Of a DNA stretch of 64,000 nt, positions 9,157-16,628 are shown piece by piece. Position 1 is the stretch's first letter; each line of letters opens with the position of its first letter. The stretch covers positions 124,001-188,000 of the forward strand of contig NZ_NGJN01000004.1 in assembly GCF_002266855.1 (NCBI RefSeq), read 5' to 3'. Source of the stretch: Winogradskyella aurantia. GTDB taxonomy: Bacteria > Bacteroidota > Bacteroidia > Flavobacteriales > Flavobacteriaceae. Under the pieces are notes generated by a model that was not told the DNA's origin, searched no databases, and worked only from the letters and a program-made list of their open reading frames with translations. Both the position numbers and the translations under genes were made by a program.

Positions 9157-10383
9157 TCACATATTATTTTTAGGGTAGCACATATAATATTTTGTAACCG
9201 GTTTACTTAGAGCCTTAATATTTAAATGATCCGATGCTTTTACTATGTCTTTTATCTTTCCAGACTTCAAAAGAATATTAATTCCTTGCTTTTTTAGTTT
9301 ATAAGCCTGATTGGTAATCTCACCACTAAAGACAAAATATTCCGCTTCTATTTTAGAAATATTATATTTTTCGATTAAGGCGTTGACGTGTTCCTTTAGC
9401 TCCTCTGAAGGAATAGGTTTGCTCTTAAATTTAATCTTGAGCAAATCTCTATTAATGATCATATCACATAGGTTACGCAACACAAAATCGTCATGATATT
9501 GCCAAGCCTTCATCGCTGAAACAATGTCGTAGTCATCTAATTTAGAGAACACATTTAAGACACCTGTGTCAAAATGTTCGGCAGTTATCTCGTTCTTAAG
9601 AAAAAAAGCCAAGGGCTCGCTACACTTTAAGTTATCGCCAAGTTCCGCCAATTCCTTTGCTCGTTTTAAAATCCTAGTTAATAATTGCTCAGCAACTAGC
9701 CCTGTTTTATGAAGATATACTTGCCAATACATAAACCGTCTTGCAACTAGAAATTTTTCAACACTGTATATGCCTTTCTCTTCGATAACCAAATCATCAT
9801 CAACTACATTGAGCATTGTGATTAAACGCTCACTATTAATGTTCCCTTCAGCAACACCTGTGTAAAAACTATCGCGTTTCAAATAGTCGGCTCTATCCAT
9901 ATCTAACTGCCCAGAAATAAGCTGGCACATAAACTTCCTTGGATATTCCCCTTTAAACATTGAAATAGCCAACGTTAAACTTCCGTTAAACTCTACATTC
10001 AATTTTTCCATGAACCGAATCGATATTTCTTCGTGCGAAATATTATTGACTATACTATGTTCCATAGCATGCGAAAACGGGCCATGACCAATATCGTGCA
10101 ATAATATAGCTATCAGCAAAGCGTTTTCTTCATCTTCAGTAATTGCAACACCTTTAAACCGAAGCACTTGAATAGCCTTCTGCATTAAATGCATGCTACC
10201 AAGGGCGTGATGAAATCTGGTATGATGAGCTCCCGGATAGACTAAATAGGACAACCCCATTTGACTGATACGCCGAAGTCTTTGGAAATATTTATGCTCT
10301 ATAAGGTCAAATATCAACGAATTTGGTATAGTAATAAAACCGTAAATTGGATCGTTAAATATTTTAAGTTTGTTATTTGACAA
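9157..10383 (-). CDS. HD domain metal-dependent phosphohydrolase (dNTPase-like)
   Basis: 408 residues. The HD domain is complete: GAHHTRFHHALG (His58/59), LLHDIGHGPFSH (His96, Asp97, His100), and later the MDRADYLKRDSFYTG segment typical of dGTPase-like HD proteins. Likely a nucleotide or phosphoester hydrolase; the natural substrate is unknown. The start appears to be TTG at 10383: an in-frame TAA lies 18 bp upstream, no ATG precedes the conserved LKIFNDPIYGFI, and a -7 element lies 28 bp upstream. It is divergent from porX across 43 bp and sits before the lipid A genes, a common neighbour there in Bacteroidota. Confidence 0.9.
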   Translation of the reverse strand: MSNNKLKIFNDPIYGFITIPNSLIFDLIEHKYFQRLRRISQMGLSYLVYPGAHHTRFHHALGSMHLMQKAIQVLRFKGVAITEDEENALLIAILLHDIGHGPFSHAMEHSIVNNISHEEISIRFMEKLNVEFNGSLTLAISMFKGEYPRKFMCQLISGQLDMDRADYLKRDSFYTGVAEGNINSERLITMLNVVDDDLVIEEKGIYSVEKFLVARRFMYWQVYLHKTGLVAEQLLTRILKRAKELAELGDNLKCSEPLAFFLKNEITAEHFDTGVLNVFSKLDDYDIVSAMKAWQYHDDFVLRNLCDMIINRDLLKIKFKSKPIPSEELKEHVNALIEKYNISKIEAEYFVFSGEITNQAYKLKKQGINILLKSGKIKDIVKASDHLNIKALSKPVTKYYMCYPKNNM

Positions 10384-10410
10384 ACGCTTATAATTTAATT
10401 AATCAGGAAG

Positions 10411-10418
10411 CAAATATA
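10411..10418 (-). promoter_or_regulatory. -7 promoter element for the HD gene
   Basis: Minus-strand TATATTTG, an exact TAnnTTTG match in the 43-bp divergent gap between the HD gene and porX. It supports the TTG start at 10383, giving a leader of about 20 nt. Confidence 0.5.
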
Positions 10419-10426
10419 CACCAAGC

Positions 10427-11974
10427 ATGATAAATATTCTTTGGGTCGATGATGAAATCGATTTATTAAAACCACATATTCTTTTTTTAGAACAGAAACA
10501 GTATAAGGTCACTACCTGCCAGAGTGGTACGGAGGCCATTGAAATAATAGATGACACCAATTTTGATATTGTTTTTTTAGATGAAAACATGCCTGGGCTC
10601 ACAGGTTTGGAAACATTAAATGAGATCAAGGAACGTAGAGCGAATTTACCAGTGGTAATGATCACTAAAAGTGAGGAAGAATACCTAATGGAGGAAGCCA
10701 TTGGCAGTAAAATAGCCGATTATTTGATTAAGCCTGTAAATCCAAACCAAATATTGCTCAGTCTTAAGAAAAACCTAGATCATTCGCGCTTAGTGTCTGA
10801 AAAGACCACCTCTAATTACCAACAGGAATTTAGGAAAATTGCCATGAATTTAGCCATGGTAAACTCTTATGAAGAATGGGTAGACCTCTACCAAAAATTG
10901 ATTTATTGGGAGCTTCAATTAGAAAACATCGAAGATATCGGGATGACCGATATATTGGAGTCACAAAAAAACGAGGCTAACCTTCAGTTCGGCAAGTTTA
11001 TAGAAAAAAACTATCCCAGTTGGTTTGAACCAAATACAGACGCACCAATAATGTCCCACACGTTATTTAAGGAAAAAGTTGTACCCGAACTTAACGATAA
11101 GCAGTCCACAATAATGATAGTAATCGACAATTTAAGATACGACCAATGGAAAGCTTTTGAGCCAATTGTAAACAATTATTACAAGAAATCTTCAGAACGT
11201 GCTTTTTTCAGCATTTTACCGACTGCCACTCAGTATGCTAGAAACGCTATTTTTTCTGGTCTCATGCCATCAGATATGGAACAGCTCTATCCGCAATATT
11301 GGAAAAATGACACGGATGAAGGTGGAAAGAACCTACATGAGGATGATTTTTTACGAGAGCAGCTTAAACGTTTAGGCTTAAGTCATATAAAGCATGAGTA
11401 TCACAAGATTACCAACTTAAAATCCGGAAAAAAGCTAGTAGAAAATTTTAGATCCTTAAAAGAAAATGATCTAAATGTAATCGTTTACAATTTTGTAGAT
11501 ATGCTATCGCACTCCAAGACAGAAATGGAAGTTGTAAAAGAGTTAGCTTCAAACGATAAAGCTTATAGGTCCTTAACCGTTAGTTGGTTCAAGAATTCAC
11601 CATTATTGGAAATGATTCAACTCTCTCAGCAACTTGGCTTCAAGCTAATTTTGACCACAGATCATGGTACCATAAATGTAAAAGCCCCAACCAAGGTTAT
11701 TGGGGACAGGGACACTAGCTTGAATTTAAGGTATAAAACTGGTAGAAGTCTAACATACCAAGACAAGGATGTAATGGCCGTTAAACACCCAAAAAGCATT
11801 TATCTTCCTGCCTTGACCATGAGCAGTTCCTTTATTTTTGCAAAAGGTGATTTGTTTTTGGCTTATCCTAATAACTTCAATCATTACGTGAGCTATTACA
11901 GAAACACTTATCAGCACGGTGGTGTTTCACTTGAGGAAATGATCATTCCATTTGTAGTATTGGATCCAAAATAA
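10427..11974 (+). CDS. porX: PorX, T9SS response regulator with PglZ/alkaline-phosphatase-like domain
   Basis: 515 residues. The N-terminal receiver domain (1 to about 118) has the acidic pair DDE (8-10), phospho-acceptor Asp52 (VFLDENMPG), Thr80 and Lys102 (KPVNP). A helical linker leads to a PglZ domain of the alkaline phosphatase superfamily (about 205-515), with IMIVIDNLRYDQW, PTATQYARNAIFSG and TTDHGTI supplying likely metal ligands. In Porphyromonas and Flavobacterium, PorX with the kinase PorY controls T9SS genes. That fits the T9SS cargo encoded at 16629-20738. No porY is in the window. Confidence 0.95.
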   Translation: MINILWVDDEIDLLKPHILFLEQKQYKVTTCQSGTEAIEIIDDTNFDIVFLDENMPGLTGLETLNEIKERRANLPVVMITKSEEEYLMEEAIGSKIADYLIKPVNPNQILLSLKKNLDHSRLVSEKTTSNYQQEFRKIAMNLAMVNSYEEWVDLYQKLIYWELQLENIEDIGMTDILESQKNEANLQFGKFIEKNYPSWFEPNTDAPIMSHTLFKEKVVPELNDKQSTIMIVIDNLRYDQWKAFEPIVNNYYKKSSERAFFSILPTATQYARNAIFSGLMPSDMEQLYPQYWKNDTDEGGKNLHEDDFLREQLKRLGLSHIKHEYHKITNLKSGKKLVENFRSLKENDLNVIVYNFVDMLSHSKTEMEVVKELASNDKAYRSLTVSWFKNSPLLEMIQLSQQLGFKLILTTDHGTINVKAPTKVIGDRDTSLNLRYKTGRSLTYQDKDVMAVKHPKSIYLPALTMSSSFIFAKGDLFLAYPNNFNHYVSYYRNTYQHGGVSLEEMIIPFVVLDPK

Positions 11975-12002
11975 TCCGTAAAAAGCATAAAAATCCGATG
12001 AA
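11974..12002. promoter_or_regulatory. Composite motif copy 1 (before tsaE)
   Basis: ATCCGTAA (11974-11981) and ATCCGATGAA (11993-12002), 11 nt apart, about 70 bp before tsaE. The same two elements occur at 12577-12617 and 20929-20965. Part of it is the left arm of the hairpin at 11989-12025, so here it may partly reflect the terminator. Confidence 0.35.
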
Positions 12003-12025
12003 ATGCAAGTTTCTCTAGGATTTTT
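11989..12025 (+). terminator. Possible terminator after porX
   Basis: AAAAATCC (11989-11996) pairs with GGATTTTT (12018-12025), and an inner GAAA/TTTC pairing shortens the loop; the right arm ends in a T run. It lies 15 bp after the porX stop and before tsaE. The stem is weak and interrupted. Confidence 0.5.
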
Positions 12026-12072
12026 AAGTATTTATACCTATCATTGTATCAGAATAAGAAAGGTTTGCTGCT

Positions 12073-12537
12073 ATGAACACTATAGAGTTTTTATACAACC
12101 TAGAAGATATAGACGCTACAGCCCGTAATGTACTGGATAATTTAGACTGTAAAACGTTAATATTATACGGCGAAATGGGTGTTGGAAAAACAACATTTAT
12201 CAGCGCTCTTTTGAGAGCTATGGACAGTACGGACGAAGCTACGAGCCCTACTTTTTCAATAGTTAATGAATATCACATACCAAATGATAAAGTTTTTCAT
12301 TTTGACTTTTACAGAATAGAATCTGTAGAGGAAGCTTTTAATTTTGGTATTGAAGATTATTTGAATTCGACTCATTGGATATTTATAGAATGGCCAGACC
12401 GCGTAAAAGAGTTGATACCGGAAAACGCTCAGGCGATAAGTATTACTAGCATAGACAATAATAAAAGATCCCTCAAATTAACCATAGAGAACAAAAGTTT
12501 AACCAAAAATATGGCCATGACAGATACGAAAATTTAG
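12073..12537 (+). CDS. tsaE: tRNA threonylcarbamoyladenosine biosynthesis ATPase TsaE
   Basis: 154 residues, normal for TsaE. It is the ATPase that works with TsaB and TsaD to place threonylcarbamoyl on A37 of ANN-decoding tRNAs. Walker A is GEMGVGKTT (33-41); SPTFSIVNEY (58-67) is the TsaE signature; FIEWPDR (104-110) corresponds to the Walker B region. About 20 lysine- and serine-containing residues extend past the core and look like a dispensable tail. It stands 98 bp after porX. Confidence 0.95.
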   Translation: MNTIEFLYNLEDIDATARNVLDNLDCKTLILYGEMGVGKTTFISALLRAMDSTDEATSPTFSIVNEYHIPNDKVFHFDFYRIESVEEAFNFGIEDYLNSTHWIFIEWPDRVKELIPENAQAISITSIDNNKRSLKLTIENKSLTKNMAMTDTKI

Positions 12538-12576
12538 ATAAAATTTTCACAACATTTCATTCCTTAGATTGACCAA

Positions 12577-12617
12577 TTACGGAAAAACCGTAACTGAACG
12601 CTGGAAATTCATCGGAT
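12577..12617 (+). promoter_or_regulatory. Palindrome and composite motif copy 2 (before the small secreted peptide)
   Basis: A perfect inverted repeat TTACGG-AAAAA-CCGTAA (12577-12593) is followed after 14 nt by TTCATCGGAT (12608-12617). It ends 40 bp before the -7 element at 12657, a position suited to an activator or repressor. The 13-mer TTCATCGGATTTT (12608-12620) is the reverse complement of 11990-12002 on the other side of tsaE. Confidence 0.5.
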
Positions 12618-12656
12618 TTTAACATAAGTTGATTTTTACAGGCCTTAAGTGAGCCC

Positions 12657-12664
12657 TAACTTTG
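12657..12664 (+). promoter_or_regulatory. -7 promoter element for the small secreted peptide
   Basis: TAACTTTG, an exact TAnnTTTG match 33 bp before the ATG at 12697. The nearest upstream TTG (12629-12631) is 25 bp away, longer than the usual 19-21. Confidence 0.55.
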
Positions 12665-12696
12665 TACTAAATTAATTAATTAAAACCCTTGAATTT

Positions 12697-12840
12697 ATGA
12701 AAGCTAAAAAATTAGTGCTAGCAATCGCAATCTTCGGAGGTATGTTATTTACTGTACAGGCAACTAACATTATCGACTTAGATGGACAAATTACAACACA
12801 AGTTGACAAAAGAAAACTTAAGCCACCACACTGGGGCTAA
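12697..12840 (+). CDS. Small secreted peptide, 47 residues, overlapping the next gene
   Basis: An ATG at 12697 opens 47 codons ending at TAA 12838-12840. The product starts MKAKKLVLAIAIFGG, a textbook signal peptide (KAKK, hydrophobic core, cleavage near TVQA-T), leaving a mature peptide of about 25 residues that ends VDKRKLKPPHWG. A perfect -7 element stands 33 bp upstream and a palindrome lies further up. Its last 59 bases overlap, in another frame, the start of the 183-residue membrane protein gene at 12782. No function is known to me. The signal peptide and promoter favour a real gene, but the tail could be an accident of reading the next gene out of frame. Confidence 0.6.
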   Translation: MKAKKLVLAIAIFGGMLFTVQATNIIDLDGQITTQVDKRKLKPPHWG

Positions 12841-13333
12841 GAAAGCTTACAACAAGAAAATTCTAATTGGGAGTATAGTTGCAACGTTGGTTGCAGCGAC
12901 TCCCTTTTTGTTTTATTTATATGAATATGTTCCTGACACTCCAGTGTGGGATAATTTCCTGTTTACTTATAAAAGTAATTGGTACAAGAGTGCCAATGCG
13001 GGTGTTTGGGTCTTAATGATGAAAGTAATCCCTTTACTACTTTCTCTTATTTGGTTTTTTACTTGTAAGCATTGGTGGTACCATGCATTGATAGTTCCTA
13101 TTGCAATGTTCACATTTCAAGTTATAGGAGCAATTAAAACAGATGTTTACATGGATGAGCTGCATATTTTATATCTGTTACCCATAATGGCAATCGTTTT
13201 CCCTTCTATCTATTTAATTAGAGCTAAAATGTTTAATAAAATTAATGATTCTGACAAAACCATGGAAGAACTCGAGGAAGAATTTATGCTTAAGCCTAAG
13301 ACCTTCTGGGATAAAATGAAACAATATTTTTAA
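12782..13333 (+). CDS. Polytopic membrane protein of unknown function
   Basis: 183 residues with about four membrane segments (near 28-48, 75-93, 100-117, 128-146) and charged ends (KLTKENLSHHTGAKKAYNKK at the front, DKTMEELEEEFMLKPKTFW at the back). The ATG at 12782 is preceded directly by an in-frame TAG, so this is the earliest possible start. I recognise the N-terminal text as typical of a conserved flavobacterial hypothetical protein found before alanine dehydrogenase, but know no function. It overlaps the signal-peptide ORF by 59 bp, so its translation may depend on that ORF. Confidence 0.8.
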   Translation: MDKLQHKLTKENLSHHTGAKKAYNKKILIGSIVATLVAATPFLFYLYEYVPDTPVWDNFLFTYKSNWYKSANAGVWVLMMKVIPLLLSLIWFFTCKHWWYHALIVPIAMFTFQVIGAIKTDVYMDELHILYLLPIMAIVFPSIYLIRAKMFNKINDSDKTMEELEEEFMLKPKTFWDKMKQYF

Positions 13334-13444
13334 ATAGAGACAACAGTAATTTTAAGATATAATTCGTAACTTCAAGTTAGATTAATAGAAGAACTATTGA
13401 AAGGTTTAAGTATCTTGCAATGGATAAACAATTAACTAACTTAA

Positions 13445-14644
13445 ATGAGTAAATCCTTATCGCCTTTTACTAAAGCTCAATTACTTCCGCAAGAGGAAAC
13501 CTTAGAAATTCTAAAACAGAAAGGTGAGTTATTTATCGGTATACCAAAAGAGACCCATTTTCAGGAAAAACGTGTATGTTTAACACCAGATGCTGTTTCA
13601 GCTTTAACCTCTAATGGCCATAGAGTTTTATTAGAGTCTGGCGCTGGAGAAGGTGCTAATTTCAAAGATAAAGATTATAGTGAAGCTGGTGCTGAGATTT
13701 CAAAGGATACTTCAAAGGTGTATTCCTGTCCTATGATTCTCAAAGTTGAACCACCATCTCTTGACGAAATTGCACATATCAACCCACAAACTATTTTAAT
13801 TTCTGCTCTGCAGATTAAAACGCAAAGCAAAAGGTATTTTGAAGCCTTAGCGAAAAAGCGGATTACTGCCCTAGCCTTTGAATACATAAAAGATGACGAT
13901 GGTGCATATCCCGCCGTGAGATCTTTAAGTGAAATAGCAGGAACAGCCTCAATTTTAATAGCATCTGAATTGTTGTCAAACGTAAATGGTGGTAATGGTT
14001 TAATGATGGGCAATATCAATGGTGTACCACCAACAGAAGTGGTGATTTTAGGTGCCGGTACCGTTGGTGAATTTGCAGCACGATCTGCTATTGGTCTTGG
14101 AGCTAATGTCAAAATTTTCGATAGTTCCATAACAAAACTCAGATGCGTACAGACCAGTCTAGGACGAACGGTTTACACATCAACGATGCAGCCTAAAAAT
14201 TTATTGAAAGCCCTTAAGCGATGTGATGTAGCCATCGGTGCCGTAAGAGGCTCTAACCGATCCCCAATTGTTGTGACTGAAACTATGGTGGAGCACATGA
14301 AACCGGGCTCCGTAGTAATTGATGTTAGCATAGATATGGGTGGTTGCTTTGAAACGAGTGAGGTCACCACGCACGATCACCCAACATTCGATTATAACGG
14401 CGTTATCCATTATTGTGTACCAAATATTCCAGCGCGATACTCGCGGTCCGCTTCCGTATCGATAAGCAATATCTTTACACCTTACTTATTACAAATTGGA
14501 GAACATGGAGGTATAGAAAATGCATTGCGGTTCGATCGAGGCCTTAAAAATGGCCTGTACCTATACCATGGTATTTTAACCAATAAGTCAGTGGCCGACT
14601 GGTTTGGTTTAGATTATAATGATGCGAATTTATTGATTTTTTAA
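13445..14644 (+). CDS. ald: Alanine dehydrogenase-like NAD(H)-dependent oxidoreductase
   Basis: 399 residues of the alanine dehydrogenase / transhydrogenase alpha family. The N-terminal domain has IGIPKETHFQEKRVCLTPDAV; the NAD-binding Rossmann core is VVILGAGTVGEFAARSAIGLG, and MKPGSVVIDVSIDMGGCFETS follows. No transhydrogenase beta subunit is adjacent, which favours alanine dehydrogenase (alanine to pyruvate plus ammonia). The region where classical enzymes have YLHLA reads ALQIKTQSKRYFEAL, so a usual substrate-side histidine is absent; this Bacteroidota branch may differ in activity. A stretch of about 30 residues precedes the first conserved strand. Confidence 0.85.
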   Translation: MSKSLSPFTKAQLLPQEETLEILKQKGELFIGIPKETHFQEKRVCLTPDAVSALTSNGHRVLLESGAGEGANFKDKDYSEAGAEISKDTSKVYSCPMILKVEPPSLDEIAHINPQTILISALQIKTQSKRYFEALAKKRITALAFEYIKDDDGAYPAVRSLSEIAGTASILIASELLSNVNGGNGLMMGNINGVPPTEVVILGAGTVGEFAARSAIGLGANVKIFDSSITKLRCVQTSLGRTVYTSTMQPKNLLKALKRCDVAIGAVRGSNRSPIVVTETMVEHMKPGSVVIDVSIDMGGCFETSEVTTHDHPTFDYNGVIHYCVPNIPARYSRSASVSISNIFTPYLLQIGEHGGIENALRFDRGLKNGLYLYHGILTNKSVADWFGLDYNDANLLIF

Positions 14645-14660
14645 AGCTCCCTTTTACACC

Positions 14661-15047
14661 ATGAAATTTACACAGCGTCTCGGTTACTATCTCGGTGGAT
14701 TTGGAATAGGTTTAATTATATTAATGTTTTTTCTAAACGGCAAGAACGCCTCATGCGATTATGGACCAAATGCAAGAACCGTCAAAAATATTAGCTCTAA
14801 ACCTATTATATACTCCTCTAGAGCGTCTGATTTTATAACTGCTTACCAACTTGATTCCGCAACTGTTGTGAACCTCATTAAGTACGGAAACGTAAACTTT
14901 ACTAAAAGTAAAACTCATCTCGACTCGTGTAAAATCTATTACATTGAAAACAGCTATAAGAATAAGGCTCTCGAATTACAAATTCAAAATTGTGACACCA
15001 TTGCTGCTATTCTTAATATAGACTACAATTCGGACGTTAATCGTTGA
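14661..15047 (+). CDS. DUF4258-type small membrane-anchored protein
   Basis: 128 residues with one N-terminal membrane segment (about 9-25, ending MFFLNGK) and a small soluble domain rich in short beta strands (VVNLIKYGNVNFTKSKTHLDSCKIYYIE), which I read as DUF4258-like. It lies 16 bp after ald and probably shares its transcript. Cysteines at about 32, 90 and 112 in the exported part could be structural. Function unknown. Confidence 0.7.
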   Translation: MKFTQRLGYYLGGFGIGLIILMFFLNGKNASCDYGPNARTVKNISSKPIIYSSRASDFITAYQLDSATVVNLIKYGNVNFTKSKTHLDSCKIYYIENSYKNKALELQIQNCDTIAAILNIDYNSDVNR

Positions 15048-15163
15048 AAAGGTATATTTTATATAAAACATTCTAACATTTCAATAATTTACTGCACATT
15101 TGTTTTGTAAATAAAATACATCTCAATTAGATTAATACAAATCGAAAAAACATATAAATTATT

Positions 15164-16543
15164 ATGCAAATAAACAACATTTGCTGTATTGGTGCCGGAT
15201 ATGTCGGTGGACCTACAATGGCAGTAATAGCCAAAAAAAACCCAAACATAAAGGTTACCATTGTAGACATAAATGAAGAGCGGATTGCAGCTTGGAATGA
15301 GAATGACGTTTCAAAATTACCAATATACGAACCGGGTTTAGCAGAAATAGTTAAGGAAACAAGAGGGAAAAACCTTTTCTTCTCTACAGAGATAGATAAA
15401 GCTATTGATGAATCCGAAATGATTTTTATATCAGTCAACACACCAACAAAAACCTATGGCAAAGGAAAGGGTATGGCTGCCGATTTAAAGTATGTAGAAC
15501 TTTGTGCCCGTAATATTGCTAAAGTTGCCACGACTGATAAAATTGTTGTTGAAAAATCTACATTACCTGTAAGAACCGCTCAAGCAATAAAAAGCATACT
15601 CCATAATACAGGAGGTGATGTTAACTTTAGCATCCTGTCTAATCCAGAGTTTTTAGCAGAAGGAACGGCAATCCAAGATTTATTAAATCCTGATAGGGTT
15701 TTAATTGGTGGTGAATCTCAAGATGCTATTGAAAGTCTAGCCAATGTTTATGGAAGTTGGGTGCCACAAGACCGAATATTGAGAACTAACGTATGGTCTT
15801 CTGAGTTATCTAAATTGACGGCAAATGCTTTCTTAGCACAACGAATTTCGTCGATTAATGCCATTTCAGAACTATGTGAAAAAACAGAAGCAAATGTAGC
15901 AGAGGTATCCAAGGCCATTGGCATGGACTCTAGAATAGGACCTAAATTTCTGAATGCCTCTGTTGGCTTTGGTGGATCCTGTTTCCAGAAAGACATATTA
16001 AATCTAGTTTATATTGCTAGAAGTTATGGATTAAATGAAGTAGCCGATTATTGGGAGCAGGTCATAATTTTGAATGACCATCAAAAGCGACGGTTTTCAG
16101 ATAATTTAATTAGCACATTATACAATACTGTATCTGGTAAAAAAATAGCCATGCTTGGTTGGGCATTTAAAAAAGATACTAATGACACTAGAGAATCAGC
16201 TGCAATTTATGTAGCTGATCACTTATTAAATGAGCAGGCTAATATCGCGGTTTACGACCCTAAAGTTCCATCAAAAAAAGTATATACCGACCTTAATTAT
16301 TTACAGACACGTTCTGAAAATGAAAATAAAGAGTTAGTTGAAACTTTTGATAATCCGTATAATGCAGTAAAAAATGCCCATGCCATTGCCATAATGACGG
16401 AATGGGACGAATTTAAAACCTACGACTGGAAAAAGATTTATGACCTTATGAAAAAACCAGCTTTTATATTTGATGGTAGAAATATCTTGAACAAATCAGA
16501 AATGGAAAAAATTGGATTCGAATATTCGTCTATTGGACATTAA
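15164..16543 (+). CDS. ugd: UDP-glucose 6-dehydrogenase (nucleotide sugar dehydrogenase)
   Basis: 459 residues. It oxidises UDP-glucose to UDP-glucuronate with two NAD+. The N-terminal NAD fold has [12 protein letters not shown] (7-18); the catalytic cysteine is Cys273 in [10 protein letters not shown]; a C-terminal UDP-binding domain has [19 protein letters not shown]. The sequence style ([31 protein letters not shown]) is of the long, eukaryote-like UGDH class. It is the first gene of the polysaccharide region and would supply the uronic acid, so the polymer is likely acidic. A bidirectional terminator follows. Confidence 0.95.
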   Translation: MQINNICCIGAGYVGGPTMAVIAKKNPNIKVTIVDINEERIAAWNENDVSKLPIYEPGLAEIVKETRGKNLFFSTEIDKAIDESEMIFISVNTPTKTYGKGKGMAADLKYVELCARNIAKVATTDKIVVEKSTLPVRTAQAIKSILHNTGGDVNFSILSNPEFLAEGTAIQDLLNPDRVLIGGESQDAIESLANVYGSWVPQDRILRTNVWSSELSKLTANAFLAQRISSINAISELCEKTEANVAEVSKAIGMDSRIGPKFLNASVGFGGSCFQKDILNLVYIARSYGLNEVADYWEQVIILNDHQKRRFSDNLISTLYNTVSGKKIAMLGWAFKKDTNDTRESAAIYVADHLLNEQANIAVYDPKVPSKKVYTDLNYLQTRSENENKELVETFDNPYNAVKNAHAIAIMTEWDEFKTYDWKKIYDLMKKPAFIFDGRNILNKSEMEKIGFEYSSIGH

Positions 16544-16575
16544 ATCATAAAACACTTAGATAAAAAAGGAGAACA

Positions 16576-16609
16576 AAAAAACCAGATTAGCATTTTAATC
16601 TGGTTTTTT
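16576..16609. terminator. Bidirectional terminator between ugd and the T9SS protein gene
   Basis: A perfect 14-bp stem, AAAAAACCAGATTA (16576-16589) with TAATCTGGTTTTTT (16596-16609), loop GCATTT. A T run ends both arms on their respective strands, so it can stop ugd (plus, 33 bp past its stop) and the convergent 1369-residue gene (minus, 20 bp past its stop). Confidence 0.9.
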
Positions 16610-16628
16610 ATTAAAGTAATTTCAACTT

